DNA from: Ophiodon elongatus
Taxonomy: Eukaryota > Chordata > Actinopteri > Perciformes > Hexagrammidae
DNA length: 64,000 nt
Direction of reading: 5' to 3'
Assembly (NCBI GenBank): GCA_016806645.1
Contig: JACSYO010001703.1
Coordinates: forward strand, 1,052,501 to 1,116,500
Made by a program: the position numbers and the translations under genes. The notes under the pieces are model-generated. The model saw only the letters and a list, made by a program, of their open reading frames with translations, was not told where the DNA came from and did no database searches. Position 1 is the stretch's first letter, and every line of letters begins with the position of its first letter. Shown one piece after another: positions 33,560 to 47,800 of this stretch.

Positions 33560-33969
33560 ATATGTGTTGCTGTGTTTATTTAAATATAACTATAGATTTA
33601 TAATTTACTTTATTTATAGGAAGTATAAATCGGGGAAAAATAATATGGATATTTTGGGGGTTAGTAAAATCGTGTAAATATTTATTGTACATATTTTGGT
33701 ATAGATAAACTGACCTCTAGATGGTAGGTCTGGTCTAATTGGAGTCACTAGGGGTATAAAACGAGCGCAATTTGTTTGTAGAGGGACATGGGTGGAGACC
33801 AGTAGAGACTGGCAGAGCTGTTGGGTGGTGCGTAAATGTTAAATGTTAAATGTTAAATGTTAAATGTTAAATGTTAAATGTTAAATGTTAAAATGAAGCT
33901 TCATCCCAAACTGCTTTTTGACTCCTGATCGGCTCATTTGCCTCCATGGCCGCTCGGGCATCCTAACAG
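33560..33969 (+). other. possible solo LTR or promoter-bearing repeat
   Basis: A strong TATA box in GGGGTATAAAACGAGCGC at about 33753-33770 is followed by a GAGGGACATGGG leader, a heptamer array, and an end reading GGGCATCCTAACA. The CA end suits an LTR. No duplicated target site or second LTR was found, and the orientation is opposite to the nearby retroelement. Confidence 0.3.
33834..33889. repeat. (AAATGTT)8 heptamer array
   Basis: Eight perfect head-to-tail copies of AAATGTT, preceded by GCGT and followed by AAAATGAAGC. Confidence 0.98.
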
Positions 33970-36445
33970 TCTCCCACACCAGTTCCATCAGGGTAATCAG
34001 GCACCTCTTTCAGCTGGACAGCAGCCTTGGCCCTGGCTGCCCTGCTGAGTATGGGAATTGTAGTCTGTTAACCAACTGCCATGATGAGTTGTAGTCTCTG
34101 CTGCAACCACTGGGAGGGGATGTATCTTCCATTGATGACACTCCCTCATGACATCACAATATGTATCTCTCTAAATATAACCATTAGATCAAAATAAATG
34201 TCTATGTTGCTTAACTTTCTCCACAATCCTTTGGTTTGTGTGTAGACATTTAACTTCTCGTATAAAATAAACATTCCTATCATGTGCAAAGAATGACTTA
34301 CAAAGTGCATTTAATTTTCTTTATTCAGAATTTCTATTTAAATACCAAACTAAAAATGCAGAGACATACTTGTTTCCCATGTGTGATAATAAACAACACT
34401 CAAACATATATGTTGGTTAAAGTTGACACTATCCATCCAAAGATAACATTGTAGCTGTTACAGCACTAAAATGTTACTGGTAAGGTAAATATTACCTTAT
34501 CTGGGACAGGAAACAAAGTTCCTTCCAACATTTGAAAGGAAAGGCACATATCCCTCAGCAGAGAGAACATTCATATTCAATCACACAATTAGAAATAAAA
34601 AAGTATCTGCATACAACAGCTACTCAACGATCACAAATCACAAATACAAACAGTATTTCTTTCTCTGACCTTCCCACATCATTTCATGCAGGGAGATTTG
34701 ATGAGATTTCAATGGAATTCATATGTAAATAATCTCATGATATTAATCTGCTTTAAGAGCTGGACTAGACAGGTAAAGTATCATTATAACTAATGGAGTA
34801 TTCTTTTAACACTCTTCAGCTAGGGACGTCCGAGACAGTCGACATGAATGAAAACATCCTCTCATCTCCGTCAGACTCATTGGGTTCTGTTTAGGGGCCT
34901 ATAAAGACTGGGACACTCAAACTTTCCTACTGAATGAATTCTCAAAGGTGAGCCGTGGTTCTGCGGAGCATTAAAGAACCATAACAGTTGAACTTTATTA
35001 TTGATAGTAGAAAGAACTAGGTCCACAGACTGAACCCTCTCAGAGCATTCAGCTACATTTCACTTGCTTCATCAGCAGATGACGTTTCTTCAGTTTTCAT
35101 GGAGATGCCTCTTCTAATATGAATGTGAGTCACTCGAATGTCAGTCACTTGATGTAGTGAAGTGGATGTATATGGAAATAAGTTAGTCACCCCCTGTCTT
35201 TGTTCAAAGATTTAGTATCTGAGTCACTTAAAGGTTCTCATTCAGACTATTAACACAGCATTCAACAAAATATTGTTGTTTTTTTTACTAAAGAAGCTGA
35301 GTGCAGTGCAGAAGCTAAGATGTTTTCAACAGGGGGGTCCATAATGTCCATATGGCAGTTAAGTCTGATAAGGCTGTCCCGACCAACGCTTTTGAATCAA
35401 GCATCTTTAATAAAGAGTCAGGAAATGTAAACCAGTAAGAAGAAGGGGTGCAGGAAGTCCATTCCGTGAAAAAAGGTCCAAGGAATGGATACTAGCACTC
35501 GACTACAATGACAGAACTAAAGGGAAACTACATGAGAGAGACAACAATGACAATGGACAAGAGACTGAATGAACAGGAACAGACAACATCAGCTGTCTGT
35601 GAACACCAGATCAAAACCACTCACAGCATCCACTGAGAAGAGATCAAAGGTCATTGAGCAGGAGTCAGTAGACGACCGGAGAAAGTCAAGGAGGACATTC
35701 ACCATTTCCCCGCACATACAAAACTTAGGTCATCTGATGACAACTAATACATCTTTATGACAAGTGAGAGAACTCCATCCACTGATGAAGGACACCAGAT
35801 GTAGCTGAAAGCTCTGAAAATGTCCTAATAAGTGGATCCCCCTTTCTTTTTCAACAAATTCTATCTCAGCTTTTGTATTTTTTTGTTTTGATATTTTCCT
35901 AGAAAGTACTCTGTTGTTTGGTACTAATTATATGATACATTGGGATTTCATTTAAATAATTTCCCTATTTTAATCCAAGTAAGTAAGTAAATATTTATTT
36001 ATTGTTGATTTGTTATTAGAAACTTTGTTATCATATATGTTGACTTGTATGCCTCGGCTCTACGGGGAAAGCCAGTAATTACTTGTTGTTGGTATTGTAC
36101 CAACTGGCCACAGAGTCTATTTCCCTATAATTACTGTAGTACAAAACCACATACTTATGTCAGGGAGAACTTCTGAGTAAATGATTATAAAAATACAAAC
36201 CTGTAAAATAGAGCATCAGCCATTTTGCGTAGTGACATTACTGACGCTGTTGAGTTAAAGCCTCTCCTCACCTACAGCAGATAAAAGGTGAACAAACACT
36301 GACTTTTTCTGGGCTCTGATAAACTGTTTAGACTAACTCGTATATTTGCCTAACCCTAATGTCAACATCATGAGCATGACTGAAGACAAAGGACTGTGTG
36401 GGTTGAAGACAATTGTGACGTGATGGACATCTCAGCCAGTTCTTC
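33970..36445. other. spacer and aldh1a3 3' UTR
   Basis: The part next to the coding end (about 36000-36445) is probably aldh1a3 3' UTR. The rest shows no gene. Around 35390-35830 a possible old retroposon ends CACTGATGAAGGACACCAG, but it cannot be assigned. Confidence 0.4.
35994..36003 (-). terminator. candidate aldh1a3 polyadenylation signals
   Basis: Two overlapping AATAAA hexamers occur on the minus strand about 445 nt after the stop codon. They are the first convincing pair downstream of the coding end. Assignment rests on position only. Confidence 0.35.
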
Positions 36446-36515
36446 TCACAGGGTTTCACTCAGCTTGATGGTCACTGCTTTCACCTCCGAGTACTCAGCC
36501 AGAGCATACTCTCCA
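36446..36515 (-). CDS. aldh1a3: aldh1a3 coding exon 13 and stop (residues 489-511)
   Basis: The acceptor is CTCAG. The exon completes Leu489, encodes GEYALAEYSEVKAVTIKLSE and TL, and stops with TGA at 36446-36448. Human ALDH1A3 ends EYALAEYTEVKTVTIKL plus a few residues. Confidence 0.95.
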
Positions 36516-39500
36516 CTGAGAGGACAGAGACAACACGTGAGGCAGGTTAGGGAATACACAGTGAACGATATGAAGAAAAAGTGATGGCTCTTACAGCTCT
36601 CGTCCGTTGCCTGACATCTTATACCCTCCAAAGGGAGTCTGGGCATGAAGGGCGTTGTAGCAGTTTATCCTTAAGAGAGAGAGAGAAAGAGAGAGAGAAG
36701 GAACAATGGTCTGATTTTATTTGTTGTTAGCTCTTTCATTTGTTAAAGCTACTATGAGGAACTTTTATTTGATGTTGATTTTGGCGGTGGGGTTTCCAAG
36801 CACCAGAGTCCCTTGAGAAAACCTCAAATTTGTCTGCAGCAGAGTCTGACAGTCTGTCCCACTCAGTCCTAGTTCTGGTTCTCCCGTGCCTCCCTTCCCT
36901 CCAGCGGGCCCAGCAATATGTCCTGGGTCTCCAGCAGCGTGGTGTTGGTGTTGGCTCCCAGAGAGGAGAAGCTCTGCTCCTGGAGCTGAGCTCTGCCAGG
37001 AGCTGAGCTCTCCTCCTTCCTCCGGAGCTCCGACTGCAGGTCCAAGGTTGCAGTGAAGCCAGATCTGGGTCTGTCCACGGTGGACTGGTCTCTGCTGGAG
37101 GCCCACTGGAGTCTGAGCTGAAGGAGTTCCTGGTAAACCTGCATGATTTCTTCTGATTTCACCAGAATCCGACCCGGTGGCACCGATGACGAGCATTAAG
37201 AATAACTATATAGAAACAGACCATCTTCTCTCTGATGGTCTGTTTACTGATGGAGGTCATAGAGAGGACCAGGACTAAACTGAGACTATTTAAGAACCAG
37301 TTAAAAGTTCCTCACAGTAACTTTAAGTAAACATACACAAAACTTTAAAATGGCCCAAACTAATTTAAATCAATAGGAATAAACCAGCAGTGACATGAAG
37401 GCCAGCTGAGACCTTTATACAAGAATAGTTCATTTAATTTTGAGTGTAAGACGAGAAAATTAATATCAATCTCACAACTGTGCATTAAAAAGTAACTTAA
37501 CACTTTTTTTGATTGAACACGACCCCTTTCACTAATTCAGCAATGCATTAAAATCCACCACTATTACTTGTGAATATGACAGTCAATAGTTTTTTATTTT
37601 TTGTTTTTGTTTACTGTGCAAAATGAATGGGGTTTCTCTGATAAAACAAATAACTACAGCTGTGCGGAACCTACAGATTGGGAGAATATTCATTAAGGCA
37701 TGACCATCAGAGGCAGTGTAGGGTGGGTCATGTCGCCATTGGTAGGAAATCACAGTATCACAGTCAGGACATAGTTAACCATGCTTAGCATATGGACTAA
37801 GACATCAAATACACCTCCTCTAGTTAACATATTGTTGTGATAGCTATATTAGGTCTATGAGTCACACTAATGCACACCCACAGCATACACACAGTTAGGA
37901 TTGAGTATACCTACTCATTTTTCTAATCCAATGAGTTCTTAAATATCAACAGGCCACTTAACAGCATATTGAGAAACTGGGAGTGAGTGTTTTTTTTCAA
38001 CTTGGGATATAAGAAGAATGAACTGAGAACCAAGATAGACGTCCAGGTGTATCACATGGGAAATCAACCTGTCTTGAATTTGACCAAAGTGGAAGATGCT
38101 TTTGTGCAGAGGGAGAAAAATCACACAGTTTCCCTACATGTTTGTATTTTAAGTTTGGTATGAACAATCACATCAATAAATCAATAAATCTCAGTGGTGT
38201 ATAGTGGGAATTAGTCATAACTGATGTATGATACATAATGCAGATGGAAATGCACCATTTGATGTCACGGTGCTCATATGCTGTTGAGTCATTTTATGGT
38301 CAGTGTATGGTCTTAAGACTGATGTCTACCAGACAAGTGTTGGGGGTATTGAGCCTCCCTGTTCTTATCTTTGCTTGATGTGTTTTGAATGCTTGATATG
38401 TGAATGTGGACAACAGAAATTGTATAATGATTATGCAGCAGGGGCAGCAGCCCCACACATCATTTCATGCCTCAATTTTTGAATGTTGTAGAAACGAAAT
38501 GTTATTTTTAATGAATGAACAGGGAAATCAAATGCCTGTCAAAATGTCCCTCTGGTGTCAGGACTGTGAACAGAGACTTACCAGACGGTGCCAGTCTCCA
38601 GGGCTGCAGATACAGACAGAGCTCTGTCCATATTGGTCGTGAAGACTGCTGACACCAGGCCATATTGTGAGTTGTTTGCTCTCTCTATGGCCTCCTGCTG
38701 CCTTTTAAAGCTGAATATACACTGCACCGGACCAAAGATCTGAGAGGGGAAAGATATCAGTAAAGACCAGTCACATGTACAGAGAAGTGAGTCAAGTGTA
38801 ATGAAATAATTCTGTTTGCTGTCCTCTCTGACTGCCCTTCATATAAATAGAAAAACAAAAATGTGCCACTGATCGGCGCCCGCCTGGGGGTTAGACAGCC
38901 GAACCGCACACCTTCAAGCTGGATGAGGAACGTAACCTGAGTGTGTGAATCTGAACTGGATGGTGCCCCCTCATAATCCCATTGCCTGATAACTAGTAGA
39001 AATCGCACCACACAACCAAGAGTCAGAGGAGCACCCTCGGTCTGCGGTATATGTGATTTTATGGCAGATGAAGATTTGCCCAAACACCTGTTGTGCAACT
39101 ATCACAGCAGCTGAGTGCCTGTACAAGATTTAGAGAGAAGGCCCCTCATCCAGTGTGAGGGGGGACAGGGATCGGAGGTAAACAACGCTGTAGGTAAATG
39201 CAATGGATTGAAATTCCTGTACTTGTGTTGCACCCTCGTCCACAATACTAACAGAAGAGATGGGAGAACACGTAGAGATCCCCTGCCTGCCCTTTAGTAG
39301 TGGAAATGCTGTCTAGAAGGACATAACACCTGCGCCGCTGGCATGCTATTTTGTTCACATTGTTATTCTGGATCAAAAGTTGTGTTATATGTGTCTATGT
39401 GTGTGAATATCCCAGCTATATTTTTCACTTACAAGTATCACAAGATAACAGTAGCTACATGTGAGGTACCGTATAGTATGGTAACCTACATTATCAACTA

Positions 39501-39744
39501 TAACTTCCTGTTCCTGTTCCTTAAGTTCCTTATACATGTTCTCTTATGAACAACAGTAGAATGAGGTCCGAGATAAAAGACTGTACATTGAATCTCCACT
39601 AGGAGATGTACACAACCTGAAAGTAATTCTCCAGTCCGAGGCCCAGCATCACTGTTCCTGTTAGGACTGATATTTACTGGTGAGTGAAATGTAATAGTGA
39701 TTAAATCTCACTTCAGAATCAATATATAAAGTCTCTTTAATAAA

Positions 39745-39815
<71 letters not shown>

Positions 39816-41833
39816 GTATATATATATATATATATATACTATAAATAAAGACTTTTTTCAGGACTATCGAAGCCCATTTCTGTCAGGAAAAGTTCGTATA
39901 ATTTGGGGACTTGTGTTGGTCATTTGTACTGAAACAGACCTCCATAGAAGTAGAACTGTGTTTTTCTATCCTCCTCCCAGACTTCTCCTGCGTGTCCAGC
40001 TCCTCACAGAGATGTATGTCTATGGTGTAATTAAAGAACCTTTCCACAGGGTGTCAGGCTTTACTTTCACAGACTAACACTAGCCCCTCCCTGTCTGTGT
40101 TAGAGCCATCTGCACTGAATTGAAACAGGTTGTACCTCTTCCTTGGCGATGCGCATGTGGTCTTTGACCCCAGAGAAGATGGTGGGTTGAATGAAGAGAC
40201 TCTTCTCTTCCACAGCTGCTCCTCCATACTCCAACCTGGCTCCCTCCTCCTTCCCACTCTCTATCAGATCCATAATCTTGTCAAACTGTTGTTGGCTGAT
40301 CTGGAGTCAGCATCAGACGGTAGACAAGGGAAAGAGAGTGTTTAATAACACGGGAACCCTACATTTTGGGGAATTCACTTGTTGGCTGTTGTTAAACAGA
40401 GTCAAATGATACATTGGGATTAAAACTAGTTTCATCTTTGTTTGCCAGCACAGAGATTGCACCAGGGTGTTTAGCCCAATTTAGCTCAAATGTGTTCAAG
40501 TTGAAGATACAGCGTGTTAATCAGTGAGTTTTAGAGCTGTAGGTGGGTGTACTTTTGAAATTTGGACAGAGCGAGGCTAGTTGTTTCACCCTGTTCTCAT
40601 TGATAACTCCAAATATGTACTGTACACACAGGCATGAGATTAATATCCATCCTCTAGTCTCTCTTTCTCAGAAAGAAAGAGAAGTGAACTTCCCAAAATG
40701 TTGACTAATCCAAAGTGTTCATTGACTGAAGTAGGCCTACATCACTCAACAGGTAGGTAGTAGTGATGTTCACTTCCTGCCCTACATCCACAGACCGCGA
40801 AGCAGTGATGTTTAAAATACATACTTCCACATATTTGATGGTTGTGAGGCGAGCAAACACACACACGAGAGACACTACAAGAGAGGTGGGGGTGGAGTAT
40901 CACTCGTGGACCAGCGCAGAATGTTATACTTTAACTTTAAAAAGTGGTCATGACACTGACATGACAAAGAAAAAGTAAAAAAGAACAATGAGCCATTCTT
41001 TGGAATGGCTCAGGGAAAAGAAATAAGCCATAAGATCTGTCTCTCTTCAAAGAGCTGTTACTATTAGACTTAAAGCGGCTCAATATTCTTTTATGTATGA
41101 AATGACAATATCGTAGTTATGACCCATAAGAGAACTATCCCCATTACAAAGCTTTATAGCAAGTGTCACAGCAGGTGAACAGTTTATGTCTATGATATGT
41201 GTGGCGGAAAGACAAAAGATGTAGTGGAATTGTTGCAGTGGTAAGAAATAAATATATGCTTCAACAGTAATATCCTAATAATAATAATGATAACAACAAT
41301 ATAATGACCTGTTATCATATAATGGTCATATAATAATAATAATAATAATAATGATACAAGCAATGATTACTATAACCATCATAATAGTTATGATTACATT
41401 GACATAGCAATTAGATGTGAGGCCAGATCGAGGCAGCGGAGAGGCAAGCGAGAGGCCCTCCTTTGGCCCCAGGGCAGCACAACCAGTAGCCCCAGCAGGA
41501 GATAGGTCAGGTATATATATATATATATATATATATAAGGTTAATGCTCTTTGTGCATTGTTCCTGTTCAAATAAAGACATATAACATCACAGGTTTAGT
41601 CACTGCTTGTCTAGAAGTGCCGTAAGTTGACTGTGTGTTCATACCTGTGGCCCGTGTGATGTCTGAGGGTCCAGCGGGTCTCCTATGACAATCTTCTTTA
41701 CGTTTTCTATACTGCGACGCACAAACTCCTCATAAATACTTTCTTCCACAAAGACACGTGATGCAGCCGTGCAGCACTGACCCTGGTTATATAAAGCTCC
41801 TTTCTGGGTCTCCTCCACAGCCAGCTGCACTGT

Positions 41834-41864
<31 letters not shown>

Positions 41865-44800
41865 GATACAAATTAGCAATACACAAGAACCACTCTAACA
41901 CAACCTTCACTACTCTATTACGTATCATCAGTCTGGCATGTTCAGTGCCGGTGATGGTGAGTTGACAAGTTACATTTGCCATGTAGCCACTTTCCCTCTG
42001 TCTGCTTTGTCATTCCAACAGTCACAACCTGTATTTAGTTGTAGTTGTCTTTATAACCAACCTTAATTAATCATATCTCTATAAGTTAACTAGGGATTTT
42101 AGAAATACTAGATTTTGTGGCTAATATTTCATATTGTTATTTTTCTTGTTCTGGCACAGGAGGACAACATCACCTTCAAAACTCTGGGGAAAACTTTAAT
42201 GAAATATTTTATAATGCGCTAACAAAACTAATGGTTTCTTTTTCATATGTGAAGGTAAATGGGAAGGGGAAGTGGAAAGATAGGTGGAGTGGGTGAGAGG
42301 TGGAAACTAACCTGTTAACTTAGTACAGAGTGAAATTGGCTATGTTTACTCCCCTAATAATAGTTACTTCATATCTTATTAATATGTTATAATATCTTCA
42401 TTTTGCTGTTTCAGGCAACAATGCAGGCAAAATTATAGCAAGCTATTCAAACAAAATGATTGAATTTTTTTTCAGGTGCTGTTTAAAGGTATAACAGAGG
42501 AGTGTTTATCACTTCAACAAACATACTGAATGCCATCAATCAAACCACACAATATCATCACATTACACAAGAGTGGTAGAGTAGTGGCAGCACTCGGGTG
42601 GGTATTGTTTAAAAAATTAAGATACCTGCACAAACACAAAACACCAGTACCCTTAAATGAATACTGATAGCAAGAGAGTACATCATTCGATACCCATCAT
42701 GTGAATGGAAGCATTCAGTTGTGTAAAATGCCCCCAGCACTACATTCATTTCTACCAGTATAGAAATAAAGGCGTGTAGTAAAGCCAGACTCTCCAATGT
42801 TTTGGTGGCATCTCGGCTCGCTGAATTGCCAACTCCAATACACCACACTGGACATCACCACACGACAGACTGTATGGGTTGGAGCTACTGTGGTCATGGA
42901 CCAATCGCACAGCGCATGAAACTAAAGAATGCTTGTGGGAATTGGCTGCGAGCAAAACCATACAAATAGTCATTTATTCTAGATCTTGGCACAAAAAGGA
43001 TCGATTGCAGGTATCTTTTGACAGGAGAACTTTTGATACTACTTGGTAATGGTATATTATTACATTAAAGGTATCGCGTACCAATCCTAGCCAGCACTGT
43101 CTGCAGCACAGCAACTGAAGCCAACCAGGGTTCTCTGCAGCCCCCTGAGCTACAGAATCTTTTTTAAAAGTAGGACAGTCGGTGAGCTCTTCGCCTTACA
43201 GTTGTGGGATGACATCCACGGCAAAAAAAGGTAAATTGTACAGAGGAAAGATGACACTTGACAGGCCTCATATTTCAATATTTCTGAGTGGTAAAGTGAT
43301 GCAGTGAAACACCTGGGGCTCGATGGTGTGGAGTAACCGTATAACAGGTCACATTGTGAATCTTGTGAATGCTGAGACAATCAAAAGGCCACTTCTTGAT
43401 GTTGCATTTCAGACAGAGTCAGAACATGTTTACTTACAGTTACAGTCAGCAAACACAATGCAGGGGTTCTTCCCTCCCAGCTCCAGAGTCACCCTCTTCA
43501 GATTACTTTTGGCTGACGCTTCTTTGATCAGCTGGCCGACCTGCACACATGACAGTATACTCTGTCATACCTTAATGCATCATGGGTAATACTGAAAAAA
43601 TAACTCCTTTACATAAACAGAATAAAAGAGACTTGAAATGTGGTTGTTGGGGCTGGCCTTTTAACTCAAACTATTCATGCTAATACAATCAATTAATCAT
43701 CGTCTTTGCATTAGTAAACAGATTTCTCAAGATTAAAACAAATTCTGGGTGAATAATGTTTTTAGGAAGGGAATCAGTATCTTAAAGCTATACTTAGTTT
43801 AGGTATTTCATCTTGATATAGGAGTCACAAATTACAGCTCAACAAATGAGTCTTTTCCATCATCGAACATGAAGGGAAAATGTTACAGCATGTGGTTTTG
43901 ATTGTAGTTTGCATGCATTGGGGCTTTTCCGCTGTTGAATCTTTGCCAGGGGACACAAGAACCTTTTTTGAAAAAACTCAGAAACTTCCTGATAGATCAG
44001 TATCAAGGCACACTGCTCATCGCTGATTGAGAATCATTTAACCACTGGCCCAATATCAATATCGTCATACACTCACACACCTCTGTAGAGCCAGTGAAGG
44101 CCACTTTGTCGATGTCCATGTGGCTGGCGATGGATGCTCCTGCCGTGGGACCGAATCCAGGAACAATATTCACAACTCCAGGAGGGAAGCCAGCCTGAAA
44201 TGGTAACCCAGAGAGCATGTTAGTGCTGGGGGTCAACAGCAAGAGACCCCTCATATGAGGTCAAAGACATTTGATCCATTTGCCTTCAGGGTAGGTTCAG
44301 TATTTATTTTATCTTCTTTCTACGTGAGCATTATATGACATTCTTGACAGTTTAAATAGTATAACATATTGGTATTTTTTATTTCAGTATTTCTCTTTAA
44401 CAAAAAATGACCATTCTTGTAGCTCCATTGGGGACACCAAGGTTATGTCCTCTGTACTTTCTTCAAATAATAAGGTGGTTTCATGGATTTATGGCTGGAA
44501 TTAAACATTCTACAACTAAAACACATGGTTTCACATATCTTCTATTACCTCCAAAAAAGAAATCACATCTACCCAAACACAGCAAACTTTGAGTCAATTC
44601 AAGCCTCCATCAAACTTTATACTAGGATGAATCAGGCCCTGACTCAAAGAGTTTCTCAATTTGTTGATTCTTTCACAGCATATAACCTGGTCTCCACACA
44701 GTATTAAAATAAAGCCACAGTAATGTGAGCTGTGAAACTCATCTTAAAACAGTTATTAAATTTAAAGTAACTCATAGACTTCACTACTTCTGTAGTTTCC

Positions 44801-47800
44801 TAAACTGTGATTATGTCTAGTGGAGGACAAGGACCTTTGGGAGTCCGAACCAGACAGAGTTGAGGTCCAGTCTCCCCTGCTGGGAACAGTCACTATCTAA
44901 ACATAATAGAAGTAGAGCAGTCTAATCCTCGGCTCAGAATCTGTTAAAGAAGAAGACTGTCAGAGTTTTACGTCCAAACTCTCTCAGCCCAACATCAGAC
45001 CTCTTTGATGAGCGCTCCAACGTGGAGGGCCGTGAGGGGGGTCTGCTCTGCTGGCTTGATGACCACAGTGTTTCCACAGCTCAGGGCCGGGGCCATCTTC
45101 CACATGAACATCAGCAGAGGAAAGTTCCACTACCACAGACAAAAGAACACATGTTAGCTGACTGCTGTCCATGTGTACCAGCACCAGTTAGATTAAAGCA
45201 CACTGTCACAAACAAACGGCGCAGTTAGACCACAATTCAAGTTTTACTGAATTTACCCCCCGCTACTAGGCTGATATTAGTTGTTATTTCTGAAGTCATA
45301 GTCTATACCATAATATATATACTTTTTTACTATTATACAGGTTATACACATTACACAGGTTAATCTGCTATAAGGGATAAACATGAGGTAAAATGAGCCG
45401 CTGGGTCACTTCTTTAGTGGCAGAGACAAACTATTTTCAAATGCGTGGAAACTGTAGGCAGTTGTCATTATTTTGGATCTCTCTTTAATTCATCTCCATC
45501 ACTTGATAGCAGCATGTGTTTTGGACTTGATAAAGGGCACCTCAGTGGTGGCAATGATGGAAGGGCATTTTCACAAGCCTGCTTCTCTAACCGCCACAGT
45601 GGTGGCCTAAACCACCATTGTCCCTTATTTGAAAGAAATTAGCCAACAACTAAAGAATACTACATTGACATCGAATACCCGTAAAACCCTTGTAATTCTA
45701 GTTGAACTTATCAAACCCAGCCAAACTTTGAAAAAAGAAAACCTGAACTGAAATAGGAAACTTTGGCATTGAAACACTTGTATTGGAAAAAGTTGTATGG
45801 GCACTGAAAAACGTTCCACTGAAAACTAATGCAGCGTTTGGCCAGAGACAATGAAAGTTTCCCTTTTTTTCATTCTTTACATAAATACTTCTGTTACATT
45901 TTTATGTGTATGTCCAAGTGCAACATCGTGAATGTGTTTGAGGAGACTGTTTCAAAGTGTGCACCATTATCCCCATTTCAACAATGATTGCATCTCACTG
46001 CTCTCTTTGACTGTGTGCTTTTCCTCCTGTCTTCTAGTGTGACTGTTTGGAACAGCTATTAACAATTTTGACTTTAACTGTGGTTATGTAAAGTAGTGTC
46101 TTTCAACATACCCCGGCCCTGAGTGCTGGACTGAGGTGATGAAAAAGGAGCTGAGTCTGAAGGCTCACCTTGGGTTCAGAGCTCGGAGTAGAACCCCTGC
46201 TGCCTCACAGCTGATAAGGACACTACCCGGTCGGCTTGCTTTAGGGGTTTTCTGGACATGTCTAACTGGGAGACTCTGCACCAGAATATACTGAAGAGAC
46301 TACATGTCCAATCTGGACTGGGAACATCTTGGGAAGGACATCTAAGCTAACTTGCTAAGCCTCATAAACGAAACTGCATTGTGAATTATGTTTCGAGGGA
46401 AACCTATTTTGTTGAAGATTCGTTTCTAATGAAAGGCTATCAGGGTGGTGCTGCATGGGTCAAACAAACACAGGACTTTGACACAGGAGAACGCTGTTTG
46501 TCTACCTTGTAAAACCAAGTCAATGTTGATTTATTCTAATTAACATCTGTAGCTTAAATAACGTAACAAATGTTTTTTACTCAACCAAACCAAGTAGTTT
46601 TGTTGTGTTTTGGTTTTGAAAGGGATTTTTTTAGGAGACAGGTTTGGCTGCCGCTACCTAGACATGAATGAGCAGTTGAAAGTAATCATATTACTCCTGA
46701 GGCCCCCTGGAGGCATTGGGCTCTAGGGCAGTCGCCTGTTTTGTCCACCGTGGCTATATTAAATACCAAAACAATAAGCAGATGTCATTTTCTGCTGCTA
46801 TTTCTGTCTGATAGTAAAACAGCCAAATCATACTGAATATTTTGTGTACAGAGAGGATGGAATATTAAATACCTATACTATAAATACTATTTATATATTA
46901 AATAGTTTTTTATGTAAACAGTGGCAGATTTCTGTCACTGCAGCCGCAATTTAACTACATGAGAGGCACACACTGGGGCCTATAATCCAAGCAACACACA
47001 CATCATCAGTATTTTGTTTTTCCCAGAAAAATCCCCATCATCACTTAGATGTGAGTCTGGAGAGAATATACAAGATAATAAAGGGAGCTCTGGATATTTA
47101 GGATCATTCAAAGTAAATACATTCAGAAAAGAGGTCATTTATTTTCCAGTTGCTCATTTCTATGTTGGAAACCAATGGACAAATCATTGAGCAATCAAAC
47201 CCAAATTAGATAGCAACACATGAGAGTGCTGCATGTTTATTGTTTAGGCATTGTTAACTTTTACAACACTTTGGAAACACTCAGAGCCATTAAGGGATCT
47301 TGGGATCACAAGTGAGTAAAAGGTTCCCTGTTTTCCTCTGACAATGACTCATGCTGTGTGTGTGCCAGCACTACTTTCAGTAATTACACAACGTCCTTCA
47401 GTATGAATTTCACTTTTATGATATAATCTCCCATGTCAAACAACAGCCGTTTTGTTCCTTTGTTGCCAAAGCAACATTAGAGGTTATGGGCCTATGCTCA
47501 AATGGCTGTATTCTGTCATGATGTTGAAATCATACATATGTCTGTCTGGATCTAACACAAAGTGCAACACAATACGGTAAAACAAAATGCATATATTCCA
47601 ATGTGTGAAAGTAAGTAGAAGCAGCACAGGACTGAGCTTTGTGTTCCTGTAAGAATAGCCCTAAAGGGATTAGCAGAGAGGAGCTCTTGTTTAGGGACAG
47701 CAAAGATTAAGATAAGGTTTCTAGTACTCTTAACAGTGCTTTTAAATTAAGTGTAGTTATCTTACTAGAACTACACATTTATGATCAGTGCTTTTCCTGA

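Noticed and set aside
33834..33889. Interstitial telomere-like array
   Set aside because: The unit is AAATGTT, not TTAGGG.
35770..35815. Hammerhead ribozyme suggested by CTGATGA followed by GAAA
   Set aside because: The bases between do not form a stem II and no matching stems I and III are seen.
36765..37196. Two overlapping open frames of 143 and 104 codons on the minus strand as a possible gene
   Set aside because: They lie wholly inside an element with inverted ends, in an intron of aldh1a3, and match no domain I recognise.
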